Source: Thiofilum sp. (GTDB taxonomy: Bacteria; Pseudomonadota; Gammaproteobacteria; Thiotrichales; Thiotrichaceae). Taken from it: a stretch of 64,000 nt of DNA. This document shows, piece by piece, positions 50,324-59,975 of the stretch. The notes below the pieces were generated by a model. That model saw only the letters and a list, made by a program, of their open reading frames with translations, did not search any database and was not told the origin of the DNA. The position numbers and the translations under genes were made by a program. The first letter of the stretch is position 1. Each line of letters starts with the position of its first letter. The DNA lies in the NCBI RefSeq assembly GCF_016711335.1, contig NZ_JADJTF010000001.1, forward strand, positions 1,488,001 through 1,552,000. Reading direction: 5' to 3'.

Positions 50324-51073
50324 TTGGGAGTCAATACTTTACAGGGTAAAACCATTCTATTAACAGGGGCAGCGAAACGTATTGGTGCAGTCACCGCGCG
50401 TTTTTTACAGGCTCAAGGCGCTACAGTTATTATCCATTATCATCAGGCTGAGCAGGAAGCCCAACAACTAGCTCAGGACTTAAATGCATTGCGTGCTAAT
50501 TCCTGTGCTTTGGTACGCGGTAATTTATTAGATACTGAGCATTTAAAAAATTTAGTGCAGGAAGCGGTAGCTTATACGGGACGCTTAGATGTGCTCATCA
50601 ATAATGCATCGACCTACTATGCCACACCATTGGAAACCTTAACGCTAGCGCAATGGGATGATCTTACTGGAGTTAATGTAAAAGCACCGATTTTTTTAGC
50701 TCAGGCAGCGGCTCCCTATCTTAAGCAAGTCCAAGGCTCGATTGTGAATATGGTCGATATTCACGGTATGCGTCCTCATAATGGCTATATCGCCTATGGG
50801 GTGGCAAAAGCTGGTTTGGTCATGGCTACCCAGTTATTAGCACGAGAATTAGGATCAGAGGTTCGTGTGAATGGTGTAGCACCAGGGGCGATATTATGGC
50901 CAGAGCAGGGGGTTTCTAGCGAACATCAAGCTAATACGTTATCGCGCACCGCTTTAAAGCGGGCTGGCACACCCGAAGACATCGCCAAAGCGATTAGTTT
51001 TTTGATTCAGGATGCGTCCTACATCACCGGACAAATTATTGCAGTGGATGGAGGACGCTTATTGAATTATTAG
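50324..51073 (+). CDS. folM: SDR-family pteridine reductase (FolM-like)
   Basis: 249 residues, classical short-chain dehydrogenase. The cofactor motif is TGAAKRIGAVTARFL, in which the Arg favours NADPH as in pteridine reductases. NNAS and the catalytic Tyr-Lys (YIAYGVAKAGL, with Asp before Ile-His in MVDIHGMRP in place of the usual Ser) follow, as seen in FolM/PTR1 proteins. These reduce dihydromonapterin or dihydrofolate. The start is TTG at 50324, with TAGGGGG eight bases ahead. The symbol rests on the motif pattern. Confidence 0.82.
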   Translation: MGVNTLQGKTILLTGAAKRIGAVTARFLQAQGATVIIHYHQAEQEAQQLAQDLNALRANSCALVRGNLLDTEHLKNLVQEAVAYTGRLDVLINNASTYYATPLETLTLAQWDDLTGVNVKAPIFLAQAAAPYLKQVQGSIVNMVDIHGMRPHNGYIAYGVAKAGLVMATQLLARELGSEVRVNGVAPGAILWPEQGVSSEHQANTLSRTALKRAGTPEDIAKAISFLIQDASYITGQIIAVDGGRLLNY

Positions 51074-51075
51074 GC

Positions 51076-51588
51076 TTAAGCAGCCATAACATGAGTAGGG
51101 TTAATCTTCAGTGAGGTGGCTTTGCGTAGAATTTCTAACAAAATAATGGCACGTTGCTCACCATCATAGTTTTGGAAGATGCCTGTTATACCTTTAAAGG
51201 GGCCGTCTTTAATTATCACTTTATCGCCTGTATGGAAACGGTCTAAGTCGATAGCCCGTTCACTGAATGTAGACTCATTCATATGGAGGTAATTGATTAG
51301 CTCTAAAGGCACTGGGGTTGGCATTTCACCAAAACGTACAAAGCCTTGTACCCCAATGGTGGAGCGAATAGGGGCCCAATTATCGTCTAAACGATTAAGT
51401 TCAATAAACATATAGCGTGGAAACAATGATTCGATAACAGTTTCTTGTTTACCTCGGCGTGTTCTTAACCGTTGTGCAAGTGGGCGGTAAACACTATAAC
51501 CTTGATTCACTAAATGATGCTCTGCAAGTGCATCTTTATGAGGTTTACTGGTGAGTAAGTACCAGTGTTTAGCAGATTTATCCATCAT
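51076..51588 (-). CDS. rfaH: Transcription antitermination protein RfaH
   Basis: A NusG paralogue that binds RNA polymerase at ops sites and activates long envelope operons. The NGN domain (KHWYLLTSKPHKDALAEHHLVNQGY, ESLFPRYMFIEL, GVQGFVRFGEMPTPVP) is joined to a KOW domain (GDKVIIKDGPFKGITGIFQNYDGEQRAIILLEIL). The frame is open further upstream, to 51657, but the family normally starts just ahead of the WYLL strand, and GGGAAAATC precedes the ATG at 51588. I take that start, giving about 170 residues. Confidence 0.9.
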   Translation of the reverse strand: MMDKSAKHWYLLTSKPHKDALAEHHLVNQGYSVYRPLAQRLRTRRGKQETVIESLFPRYMFIELNRLDDNWAPIRSTIGVQGFVRFGEMPTPVPLELINYLHMNESTFSERAIDLDRFHTGDKVIIKDGPFKGITGIFQNYDGEQRAIILLEILRKATSLKINPTHVMAA

Positions 51589-51698
51589 GTTATGATTTTC
51601 CCGGCCCATAATGGCGTTAATACTATAAAGAAGTTTTAAATGCGTCAATTTAAGCAAAGATAAATGGCGTTAGATAATAAACACAAGGAATATCACTT

Positions 51699-52646
51699 AT
51701 GGAAGGTCATATATTGCTCCAAGCTACTGGTTTAACACGAGAGTTTAAAGGCTATAAAGCAGTACAAGATTTATCACTCCTATTAAAACAAGGTGAAGTA
51801 CTAGGATTATTAGGACCCAATGGAGCTGGTAAATCAACTACCCTGCAAATGTTAACCGGTAACTTAGCCCCTACTGAAGGGCAGATTAGTATAAAAGGTA
51901 TCGATTTAATTGATCAGCCCAAAGTAGTCAAGCGTTTTATTGGATATTTGCCCGAAAATCCTCCTTTATATCGTGATTTGACTGTCCATGAATATCTCGA
52001 CTACTGCGCTCAATTACACCATATCAAGCCTAAAGAGCGTAAAGCATTAGTTGCGCAAGCATGTAAACGCTGTTATTTAGAAGATGTCAAGCATAGGCTT
52101 ATTAATAATCTATCTAAAGGCTATCGACAACGAGTGGGGATTGCACAAGCTATTTTACACCAACCTGAGGTGGTCATTCTAGATGAGCCTACTGTGGGGC
52201 TTGATCCGATTCAAATTCGTGAGATTCGCACTCTGATTCGAGAATTAGGTGATAGTCATGCTGTTATTCTTTCTACCCATATTCTACCAGAAGTTCAAGC
52301 AATATGTGATAGGGTACAAATACTGTATCGAGGTCGATCTGTTTTTAATTCGAGTTTAGTAAATCTAAATGAGGGTTTAGATAAACTAATAACTCTGGAG
52401 TGTGAGACTGAAATTCCTATGGAATTACTAAAGAATTTGCCAACTATACAAGCTATACAAGTGAAGGGCTTTGGTAAGTATGAGTTCACGCATGACTTAG
52501 GGGTAAATATTGCTCCTATGCTAGCTGAGATCTGTGTGAAGAATAATTTTAAAATTAAGAGCTTAGCACCTTCAGTTAACTCATTAGAGCAAGTATTTAT
52601 GAGCTTGATTCATCAAGAAACCGATCTCAAGCAGGAGCTGGTATAA
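51699..52646 (+). CDS. ABC ATPase, GldA-like
   Basis: 315 residues with Walker A GPNGAGKSTTLQMLTGNL, the PENPPLYRDLTVHEYLDY segment typical of GldA-type ATPases, signature LSKGYRQRVGIAQAI, Walker B VVILDEPTVGLDP and H-loop LSTHILPEV. The C-terminal roughly 80 residues form a subfamily-specific domain. First gene of a four-gene unit (ATPase, permease, GldG-like, DUF4340) that is widespread in proteobacteria without gliding. The substrate is unknown. Confidence 0.88.
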   Translation: MEGHILLQATGLTREFKGYKAVQDLSLLLKQGEVLGLLGPNGAGKSTTLQMLTGNLAPTEGQISIKGIDLIDQPKVVKRFIGYLPENPPLYRDLTVHEYLDYCAQLHHIKPKERKALVAQACKRCYLEDVKHRLINNLSKGYRQRVGIAQAILHQPEVVILDEPTVGLDPIQIREIRTLIRELGDSHAVILSTHILPEVQAICDRVQILYRGRSVFNSSLVNLNEGLDKLITLECETEIPMELLKNLPTIQAIQVKGFGKYEFTHDLGVNIAPMLAEICVKNNFKIKSLAPSVNSLEQVFMSLIHQETDLKQELV

Positions 52647-53398
52647 TGTTTAGGATAGCTAGGAATGAATTAAAACGTATGTTTTACTCGCCTATGGCTT
52701 GGATTATTTTAGCTATTTTACAGCTAATTTTTGCGTTCATTTTTCTTTATACCTTAGATCAGTATTTAACCGTATTACAGCCAGCCTTAGTCGGTCAAGA
52801 TAATGCTCCGGGTATCACTGATATTGTGATTGCTAGCTTGTATTTATGGGCAGGTGTGATTATGTTGGCAGTGATGCCCCTATTGACTATGCGACTATTA
52901 GCTGAGGAGCGTATGAATCAAACTTTAGTCCTATTAACCTCAGCTCCTCTATCAATGACTCAAATTGTGTTAGGTAAATATTTAGGCTTAATGGCTTTTG
53001 TATTAGTTATTATTAGTATTATCTCTCTCATGCCTCTTTCTTTAGCTTTAGGTACTCCATTAGATTGGGGTAAATTAAGTGCTGCACTATTAGGTTTAAT
53101 TTTACTATTAGGCTCTTTTGCGGCTGCCGGATTATTTCTATCTTCACTAACTAAGCAACCTATTCTCGCGGCTATCAGCACTTTTGGGTTGCTGCTTTTT
53201 TTAGTAGTGATTTATATTTCGGGAAGCTCTGCTAATTCGACTAGTGAGTTATTTGTCTATTTATCTCATTTTGGTCATTTCACAGCTTTTTTAGAAGGTA
53301 TGTTTAATACTACAGATCTTGTTTACTATTTATTATTTATAGTAGGCTTCTTGCTGTTAACTATTCATAAATTAGACAGTGGTCGATTGCAGGGCTAA
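52646..53398 (+). CDS. ABC-2 permease, GldF-like
   Basis: 250 residues and six TM segments (PMAWIILAILQLIFAFIFLY, VIMLAVMPLLTMRLLAEERM, and further segments). The EERMNQTLVLLTSAPLS loop is the ABC-2 permease signature. One-base overlap with the ATPase gene indicates coupling. It contains the usual long extracytoplasmic loop between TM1 and TM2. Confidence 0.87.
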   Translation: MFRIARNELKRMFYSPMAWIILAILQLIFAFIFLYTLDQYLTVLQPALVGQDNAPGITDIVIASLYLWAGVIMLAVMPLLTMRLLAEERMNQTLVLLTSAPLSMTQIVLGKYLGLMAFVLVIISIISLMPLSLALGTPLDWGKLSAALLGLILLLGSFAAAGLFLSSLTKQPILAAISTFGLLLFLVVIYISGSSANSTSELFVYLSHFGHFTAFLEGMFNTTDLVYYLLFIVGFLLLTIHKLDSGRLQG

Positions 53399-53404
53399 CT
53401 AAGT

Positions 53405-54814
53405 ATGAAAATGACAAAAACGGCTCATTGGCGCTTAGGTCTAAATAGTGGTATTTTTTATTTGACCTTATTAGCTATCATAGGAGGCATGGGATTTTTA
53501 AGTACTATGTTTTCTTATCAATTTGATTGGACTTACGGGAATCGTAATAGCCTTAATCCTAGCACTCAGCAACTATTAAATAACTTAAAAGAGCCACTAG
53601 AGTTTGTAGCCTATTTACCTACTGATAATGAACTGGCTACTAGGATTGAAAAGGTGGTTAGTAAGTACCAACGTATTAAACCGGATATTAAGTTTACCGT
53701 TTTAAACCCTGATTTAGCGCCTAAACAGGCGGCGGAGGACGGTGTGCAATACAGTGGGCAATTGGTATTAAAGTTAGGGCAGGCACCTAATCAGCGTAAG
53801 GAATTATTAGAGTCTAGTAATGAGGCTGATATAGTCAGCGCTCTTATACGTATGACTCGTCAAACAGAACGCATAGTTATATTTATTGAGGGGCATGGTG
53901 AGCGCCAGCCCTTATGGACTGAATCTAATGGGCTATCACGCTTAAGTGAAATATTAGAAAAAAGTGGCTTTAAAATCCAACCTCATAACCTATTACGTAC
54001 CCAATCCATTCCTATGAATGCTAGCTTAGTGGTATTAGCAGCTCCACAAACTGCATTATTAGCTGCGGAGGTTAAACTATTAGAGGATTATGTGCAGCAA
54101 GGCGGTAATCTATTATGGTTACAAGATCCTAGTGAATTAAAAGGTCTATCTTCATTAGCAGATTTACTGAATATTCAAATACATAGTGGCACTGTGGTGG
54201 ATGCAAATGAGCGTTTACAAGCGATGTTAGGTATTAAGCATCCCGCCGTAGTACCTGTGATTGATTATGATCCACGCTCTAAACTGACGCAAAATTTAAA
54301 AATTCAGACGTTATTTCCTTTTGCCACTATGGTTTCGCGTAACTCTAATTCTGGTGTAAATAGTCAGTTAGTGTGGCAAGCTGAAGAATTTTTACAAACC
54401 TTGCCACAAAGCTGGTTGGAAGTCGATCCCTTGCAAGCTAAAGTGGTTTACGATGATACTAAGGGAGATTTAATAGGACCTATTACCATTGGTTTAAGTT
54501 TGATACGTACTATCGAGCCTAATGCTGCTGCTTCAGAATCTAAACAACAACGTATAGTGATTATTGGCGATAGTGATTTTATTACTAATGGTTTTATTGG
54601 GGAGAGTGGCAATCTCGATTTAGCCATACAGATTTTTAATTGGTTAAGTCGAGATGACAGTTTAATAGGTATTAAGACTAATCCTGCCCCGGATTTAACG
54701 TTTAGTTTAGATCAGCGTGTCAGTATTAGTCTCGCACTCTTTTTCTTAATCGGATTACCCTTATTATTAGTGGGTATAGGAACTTGGATCTGGCTGAAGA
54801 GGCGACGTTTATGA
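53405..54814 (+). CDS. GldG-like ABC-system extracytoplasmic protein
   Basis: 469 residues: TM near 14-34, a large periplasmic region, and a C-terminal TM (LALFFLIGLPLLLVGIGTWIWLKRRR). The GldG/ABC_transp_aux pattern is seen at GNRNSLNPSTQQLLNNLKEPL, IVIFIEGHGERQP, and GNLLWLQDPSELKGL. In Bacteroidetes this protein partners with GldA/F in gliding. In proteobacteria the system has no assigned substrate. It is followed with an ATGA overlap by the DUF4340 gene. Confidence 0.87.
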   Translation: MKMTKTAHWRLGLNSGIFYLTLLAIIGGMGFLSTMFSYQFDWTYGNRNSLNPSTQQLLNNLKEPLEFVAYLPTDNELATRIEKVVSKYQRIKPDIKFTVLNPDLAPKQAAEDGVQYSGQLVLKLGQAPNQRKELLESSNEADIVSALIRMTRQTERIVIFIEGHGERQPLWTESNGLSRLSEILEKSGFKIQPHNLLRTQSIPMNASLVVLAAPQTALLAAEVKLLEDYVQQGGNLLWLQDPSELKGLSSLADLLNIQIHSGTVVDANERLQAMLGIKHPAVVPVIDYDPRSKLTQNLKIQTLFPFATMVSRNSNSGVNSQLVWQAEEFLQTLPQSWLEVDPLQAKVVYDDTKGDLIGPITIGLSLIRTIEPNAAASESKQQRIVIIGDSDFITNGFIGESGNLDLAIQIFNWLSRDDSLIGIKTNPAPDLTFSLDQRVSISLALFFLIGLPLLLVGIGTWIWLKRRRL

Positions 54815-55626
54815 CCAGTACAGCACAACGCTTTTGGCTAAATATTGCTCTATTATTAAGCTTATTAGCTATCGTTAGTGGGGGTTATTGGGCGTGGAAA
54901 TCACTAGAAGCTGACAAAACAGTCAAGTATTTACTGCCTATGAAAGTGAGTGAATTAACTAATATTCTACTAGAACGTTATTTAGATACTACTAAACCAG
55001 AGCGCATTGAGTTTGTGCGCCAGGGCGATAAATGGTGGATGAATACGCCTTATAAGGTAGAGGCTAACCCTGTTAAACTTAGACAATTAATTACCTTAGC
55101 TAATGAACCTATTATAGCCCGTTATTCAACCCAAGGTTTAGATTTAGCAGCATTCGACTTAGCGCCTATAAAAACTCAAATAAGCTTAAATCAATATGTT
55201 ATTGGATTTGGGAATACGAATCCGGTTACTACACAACGTTATGTATTAGTAAATAATGAGTTGGTTTTAGTATCAGAAGTGGTAGCAGGTTTGTTAGCAG
55301 GAAGTGCTTTAGATTTAGTAGCACGTACCTTAATCCCTAATGAGTCTGAGGTAATTGAGGTGATTATGCCCGATGGACGGCATATTACTGATGTGGAATT
55401 ACGCTCTCAATGGCAAGCAGCGAGTGCTTTAAGTATTGAGCAGGCTCTTAACTCTAGGGCTGATTTACCTCTAGTACGTATTAAGCTTAAAGCGGGGGGA
55501 GAGTTGAGTTTTCAAGTAGAGCAAACGACTAAGGAGCTTAAGTTAACTCAGATAGCACTCGGTCTAACCTATATTTTACCTCTTAATTGGCACAGTACGC
55601 TCTTGCCAGCAGGCTCAGGATTATAG
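54811..55626 (+). CDS. DUF4340-domain membrane-anchored protein
   Basis: 271 residues: an N-terminal TM (FWLNIALLLSLLAIVSGGYWAW) and then a periplasmic beta-rich DUF4340 region with FVRQGDKWWMNTPYKVEANPVKLRQLI. DUF4340 genes are steady companions of GldA-F-G clusters, so it is probably an accessory of this transporter. The ATG at 54811 overlaps the previous stop (ATGA) and has AAGAGG eight bases ahead. The upstream in-frame start at 54784 lies inside the GldG-like gene and is unlikely. Confidence 0.82.
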   Translation: MTSTAQRFWLNIALLLSLLAIVSGGYWAWKSLEADKTVKYLLPMKVSELTNILLERYLDTTKPERIEFVRQGDKWWMNTPYKVEANPVKLRQLITLANEPIIARYSTQGLDLAAFDLAPIKTQISLNQYVIGFGNTNPVTTQRYVLVNNELVLVSEVVAGLLAGSALDLVARTLIPNESEVIEVIMPDGRHITDVELRSQWQAASALSIEQALNSRADLPLVRIKLKAGGELSFQVEQTTKELKLTQIALGLTYILPLNWHSTLLPAGSGL

Positions 55627-55906
55627 AATCTTTACTAAAAGCAATAACCATAACGTATTAGTTGAGCGACTTAGAGGGCTTATTTAGCTTGTACTAGCAG
55701 CAAAAATGCTGCGATAATCTGTGCCCAGACAGCTTGCACAGCGTTTGTCTTTGAAACCCACCATTGCAGAGTTCCTGTTTCAATCGTTAACACAGTTCTG
55801 TGTCGAATGGTGTTTGCTGGGTAAGTTTTAAGAGTGCCTTAGTTATTTGAGTCTAACTTGACGCTCTGATCACCGTTTTTTAGAAAACAGGCATTGAATT
55901 AACGCA

Positions 55907-57250
55907 ATGAAAATTAGCAAAGGTCTGGATCTGCCTCTGGTTGGTAAGCCTGAGCAGAAGATATACAGCCACCACCAAGTACGGGAAGTTGCTATCCTAG
56001 GGCGTGATTTCCATGACTTGCGACCTGCGATGCAGGTTCAAGTAGGCGATCAAGTGAAAATAGGACAAGTCATCTTTACTGACCGCAAGAATCCCAATAT
56101 CAATTTTACCGCGCCGGGTGCGGGCACTATTAAAGCCATCAATCGTGGCGCTCAACGAGTACTCAATTCAGTCGTCATTGAACTAGCGGCTAATGAAGAG
56201 AGTATTAAGTTTACTGCTTATGCACCTGATCAATTAGCTTCTTTAGATGAGCAAGTGGTGCGTGATCAGCTACAAGCTTCTGGTGCTTGGGTTGGGTTTA
56301 GAACACGCCCTTATAGTAAAGTGCCTCAGGCTGATGTGAAGCCCGCAGCTATTTTTGTAACAGCGATGGATACGCGCCCTTTAGCGGCGGATCCGGCTTT
56401 AATCATTCAAGAGTATGCTGAGGATTTTAAGCATGGTTTAGCAGTGCTTTCACGCCTTACACCTACGGTCTATGTGTGTCATGCTGAGGGTGCTACTATT
56501 CCTAAGAGTACACTGTCAAACATTCGCTATGAGACTTTTTCAGGTCCACATCCAGCAGGTTTGCCGGGGACGCATATTCATTACTTAGCACCCGTCAGTG
56601 ATACTCAAACCGTTTTCTATCTCAGTGCCCAAGAAGTGATTGCTATAGGTAAATTATTTACTACGGGTAAGTTATGGGTAGAACGCATTATTTCTCTAGC
56701 CGGTCCCGTCGTCACCAAGCCACGTTTAATTCGTACTCGCTTAGGCACTAATACTAACGATCTAGTCGAGGGTGAACTCAATACTAAAGACGTGTGTCGT
56801 GTGATTGCCGGATCTGTCTTGGCGGGTCATCGCGCGGCGGGGAATAGTGCTTATCAAGGGCGCTATCATGAGCAGGTATCAGTGATTAAGGAAGATCAAC
56901 CACGTTTATTCCTACACTGGCTCAATCCTTGGCTCAAACAGTTTTCAGCGATCAATGTGTTTTTAAATCCTAAAGTGCGTCAGGAAGAATTTCCGATGAC
57001 AGCCTCGCAAAATGGCAGTCATCGTGCCATGGTTCCGATTGGGAATTATGAAATGGTGATGCCTTTAGATATTTTACCAACACAATTGCTACGCTCATTA
57101 TTAGTACGCGATACGGTGATGGCTCAGGCGCTAGGCGCTTTAGAGCTAGATGAGGAAGACCTCGCACTCTGTACGTTTGTTTGTCACAGTAAATATGAAT
57201 ACGGCCCAGCATTACGTGAGTGCCTGCGTATGATTGAGAGAGGGGACTAA
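55907..57250 (+). CDS. nqrA: Na+-translocating NADH:quinone reductase subunit A
   Basis: NqrA is the cytoplasmic, quinone-binding subunit. The 447 residues carry family motifs SKGLDLPLVGKPEQ at the start, GDQVKIGQVIFTDRKNPNINFTAPGAG, and the C-terminal CTFVCHSKYEYGPALRECL. It is the first gene of nqrABCDEF, with about 280 bp of noncoding leader before it. It overlaps the possible long form of nqrB, whose true start lies 4 bp after the nqrA stop. Confidence 0.96.
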   Translation: MKISKGLDLPLVGKPEQKIYSHHQVREVAILGRDFHDLRPAMQVQVGDQVKIGQVIFTDRKNPNINFTAPGAGTIKAINRGAQRVLNSVVIELAANEESIKFTAYAPDQLASLDEQVVRDQLQASGAWVGFRTRPYSKVPQADVKPAAIFVTAMDTRPLAADPALIIQEYAEDFKHGLAVLSRLTPTVYVCHAEGATIPKSTLSNIRYETFSGPHPAGLPGTHIHYLAPVSDTQTVFYLSAQEVIAIGKLFTTGKLWVERIISLAGPVVTKPRLIRTRLGTNTNDLVEGELNTKDVCRVIAGSVLAGHRAAGNSAYQGRYHEQVSVIKEDQPRLFLHWLNPWLKQFSAINVFLNPKVRQEEFPMTASQNGSHRAMVPIGNYEMVMPLDILPTQLLRSLLVRDTVMAQALGALELDEEDLALCTFVCHSKYEYGPALRECLRMIERGD

Positions 57251-57254
57251 AGTA

Positions 57255-58484
57255 ATGAAAGTATTACGCAATTTACTGGATCGTATCGAGCCATTATTTG
57301 CTCATGGTGGTAAGTATCATAAGTATTACGGCTTATTTGAAATGGTCGATACATTATTTTACAGCCCACCGAACAGAACGATTGGTGCACCTCATGTACG
57401 CGATGCTCTCGATTTAAAACGCGTGATGGGCTATGTGTGGATGGCTACCTTTCCAGTGATGTTTATGGCTTGCTATAACACTGGCTATCAAGCGAATTTA
57501 GTATTACAAGAAAATCCCGCCTTAGTCGCTAATCTTGAGGGTTGGCGTCATGCGATTATGAGCTGGTTTGGCTATCATGCGGACAGCTTTTTTAATAACG
57601 TCTTTCATGGCTTTCTGTACTTTTTACCCATTTATATGACCACTTTCATTGTGGGTGGTATCGCTGAGGTGGTGTTTGCCTTAGTCCGTGGGCATGAAGT
57701 GAATGAAGGCTTTTTCGTGACCTCTATTCTGTACACCTTGACTTTACCGCCCACCACACCGTTATGGATGGTAGGTTTAGGGATTTTATTTGGAGTCATT
57801 CTAGGTAAAGAAGTCTTTGGGGGGACAGGTAAGAACTTTATCAATCCCGCTTTGGCAGGTCGTGCCTTCCTATTCTTTGCTTATCCTGCGTATATGTCGG
57901 GTGATGCGGTGTGGGTTGCGGTCGATGGCTATTCGGGTGCTACACCCTTAGGCATTGCAGCTGCCAGTGGTATTGAGGCCGTCAAAGCAACTGGATTGAG
58001 CTGGTGGGATGCGTTTGTAGGTTTTGAACCCGGTTCTTTAGGTGAGACCTCCACTTTAGCGATCTTTATTGGCGGTGCTTTCTTACTGTATACCCGTATC
58101 GCTAACTGGCGCATTGTGTCAGGCGTATTCATTGGTATGGTGTTAATGTCTACCTTATTGAATCTTATCGGTAGCTCTACTAACCCCATGTTTGCAGTGT
58201 CATGGTATTGGCATTTAGTGATGGGTGGTTTTGCCTTCGGTATGATCTTTATGGCAACCGACCCCGTTACCGCCGCTCATACGGATACGGGACGTTTTTG
58301 GTTTGGTATTTTAATTGGGGTGATGGTGATTTTGATTCGTGTGGTCAACCCAGCTTTCCCAGAAGGTATGATGTTAGCCATCCTCTTTGCCAATATGATT
58401 GCGCCTTTGATGGACTATGCGGTCATGAAAGCTAATATCAAGCGACGTTTAAGTCGTGAACAATCTAAGGGGCTGAAAGTATGA
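57255..58484 (+). CDS. nqrB: Na+-NQR subunit B
   Basis: An integral membrane subunit with about ten TM segments that binds riboflavin and carries a covalently attached FMN. The FMN-accepting Thr is seen in GYSGATPLG (about residue 230), and GKNFINPALAGRAFLFFAYP is a family signature. The start is ATG at 57255, with GAGGGG upstream. An in-frame GTG-type start at 57234 lies inside nqrA and is not needed. 409 residues is normal. Confidence 0.96.
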   Translation: MKVLRNLLDRIEPLFAHGGKYHKYYGLFEMVDTLFYSPPNRTIGAPHVRDALDLKRVMGYVWMATFPVMFMACYNTGYQANLVLQENPALVANLEGWRHAIMSWFGYHADSFFNNVFHGFLYFLPIYMTTFIVGGIAEVVFALVRGHEVNEGFFVTSILYTLTLPPTTPLWMVGLGILFGVILGKEVFGGTGKNFINPALAGRAFLFFAYPAYMSGDAVWVAVDGYSGATPLGIAAASGIEAVKATGLSWWDAFVGFEPGSLGETSTLAIFIGGAFLLYTRIANWRIVSGVFIGMVLMSTLLNLIGSSTNPMFAVSWYWHLVMGGFAFGMIFMATDPVTAAHTDTGRFWFGILIGVMVILIRVVNPAFPEGMMLAILFANMIAPLMDYAVMKANIKRRLSREQSKGLKV

Positions 58485-59290
58485 GTCTCAAAGCCAAAGT
58501 AGACGAGTTTTTAGCGCTGCCTAATGATAGTACTAAAAAGACTATTGGAGTGGCTTTAGCACTCTGTTTAGTGTGTGCCGTTGCCGTTTCAACCGCAGCC
58601 GTAGCATTAAAACCTGTGCAAGATGAGAATAAAGCGCTAGATCGTAAAAAGAATATCGTAACCATTGGTCAATTAGCACCAGCGGGTACACCCGTAGCCC
58701 AAGCTTTCCAAAATGTAGAGTCTAAAGTCGTAGACCTACAAACAGGTGAGTATGTCACTGATGTTGACCCTGAAAAGTTTGATGCGCGTGCCGCAGCGGT
58801 TGACCCGAAACAAAATTTAGTACTAACTCGCGAGCAGGACATTGCCTCGATTAAGCGTCGTGCGAAATATGCTACGGTCTATTTAGTAAAAGAAAACGAT
58901 CAACTGAAAAAGGTGATTTTACCGATTTCAGGTTATGGTCTGTGGTCAACTTTACACGGCTTTTTAGCACTCGAAGCTGATGCGAATACTATTGTAGGTT
59001 TAGGTTTTTATGAACACGCTGAGACTCCCGGTTTAGGGGGCGAGGTCGATAATCCGAACTGGAAAGCGCAATGGGTAGGCAAAAAGCTATTTGATGAGCA
59101 AGGTAATATTGCGATTCAAGTGGCAAAAGCTCCGGTTGCTGCGAGTGACCCTAAAGCTCAATATCATATTGATGCCTTATCAGGTGCTACTTTAACCAGT
59201 AATGGGGTGAATAATTTAGTGCATTTTTGGATAGGTAAGGATGGCTTTGGTCCCTATCTACAAAAAATGCGTAAGGGAGGTGGAGCATGA
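58481..59290 (+). CDS. nqrC: Na+-NQR subunit C
   Basis: One N-terminal TM segment (TIGVALALCLVCAVAVSTAAVAL) is followed by a periplasmic FMN-binding domain. The second covalent FMN attaches to the Thr in DALSGATLTS (near residue 235). GYGLWSTLHGFLAL and HAETPGLGGEVDNPNW are conserved. ATG overlaps the nqrB stop, and the end overlaps nqrD by 4 bp. Confidence 0.96.
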   Translation: MSLKAKVDEFLALPNDSTKKTIGVALALCLVCAVAVSTAAVALKPVQDENKALDRKKNIVTIGQLAPAGTPVAQAFQNVESKVVDLQTGEYVTDVDPEKFDARAAAVDPKQNLVLTREQDIASIKRRAKYATVYLVKENDQLKKVILPISGYGLWSTLHGFLALEADANTIVGLGFYEHAETPGLGGEVDNPNWKAQWVGKKLFDEQGNIAIQVAKAPVAASDPKAQYHIDALSGATLTSNGVNNLVHFWIGKDGFGPYLQKMRKGGGA

Positions 59291-59973
59291 GTGCTTCCAT
59301 GAGTTTAGGCTTAAATGCAGAGGCCCGTAAGGTTCTTACTGAGCCATTAATTAATAGTAACCCCATTACTTTACAGATTTTGGGGATTTGTTCAGCATTA
59401 GCCGTCACTAATTCGCTGCGTTCGGCTCTACTAATGGCAGTGGGTTTAACCACTGTTACCGCCTTCTCGAATATGTTTATTAGTATGGTGCGTAACCATA
59501 CACCTAATAGTATTCGTATTATTGTACAAATGACGATTATTGCTTCACTGGTTATTGTGGTGGATCAGGTCATGAAGGCTTATGCCTTTAGTACGGCTAA
59601 ACAGCTATCGGTATTCGTCGGTTTAATTATCACTAACTGTATTGTGATGGGGCGAGCCGAAGCCTTTGCTATGAAGAATCCACCAGGGATTAGCTTCCTA
59701 GATGGTATTGGTAATGGTTTAGGTTATAGCTTGATTTTGGTGTCCGTCGCGGTAGTGCGTGAGTTATTTGGTGCAGGTAAATTAATGGGTTACCCCATTC
59801 TGGATCTGGCGAAAGATGGTGGTTGGTATGTGCCTAATAGTTTATTGCTCTTGCCACCCAGCGCCTTTTTCATTATCGGTTTATTGATTTGGGTGATTAG
59901 AACTAAGCATCCTAATCAACAAGAAAAGCCCGATTTCTACATTCACGAAAAACCTGCATTAGGAAATCGTTAA
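59287..59973 (+). CDS. nqrD: Na+-NQR subunit D
   Basis: A six-TM subunit of 228 residues. With NqrE it forms the inverted-topology pair that holds an intramembrane iron centre by cysteines. One of these is visible in LGICSALAVTNSL and another in LIITNCIVMGRAEAFA. Its ATG overlaps the nqrC stop (ATGA), and nqrE begins 2 bp after its end. Confidence 0.95.
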   Translation: MSASMSLGLNAEARKVLTEPLINSNPITLQILGICSALAVTNSLRSALLMAVGLTTVTAFSNMFISMVRNHTPNSIRIIVQMTIIASLVIVVDQVMKAYAFSTAKQLSVFVGLIITNCIVMGRAEAFAMKNPPGISFLDGIGNGLGYSLILVSVAVVRELFGAGKLMGYPILDLAKDGGWYVPNSLLLLPPSAFFIIGLLIWVIRTKHPNQQEKPDFYIHEKPALGNR

Positions 59974-59975
59974 TT

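Noticed and set aside
51589..51657. N-terminal 23-residue extension of rfaH
   Set aside because: RfaH proteins begin just before the WYLL strand. The extension has no ribosome site and reads as intergenic sequence.
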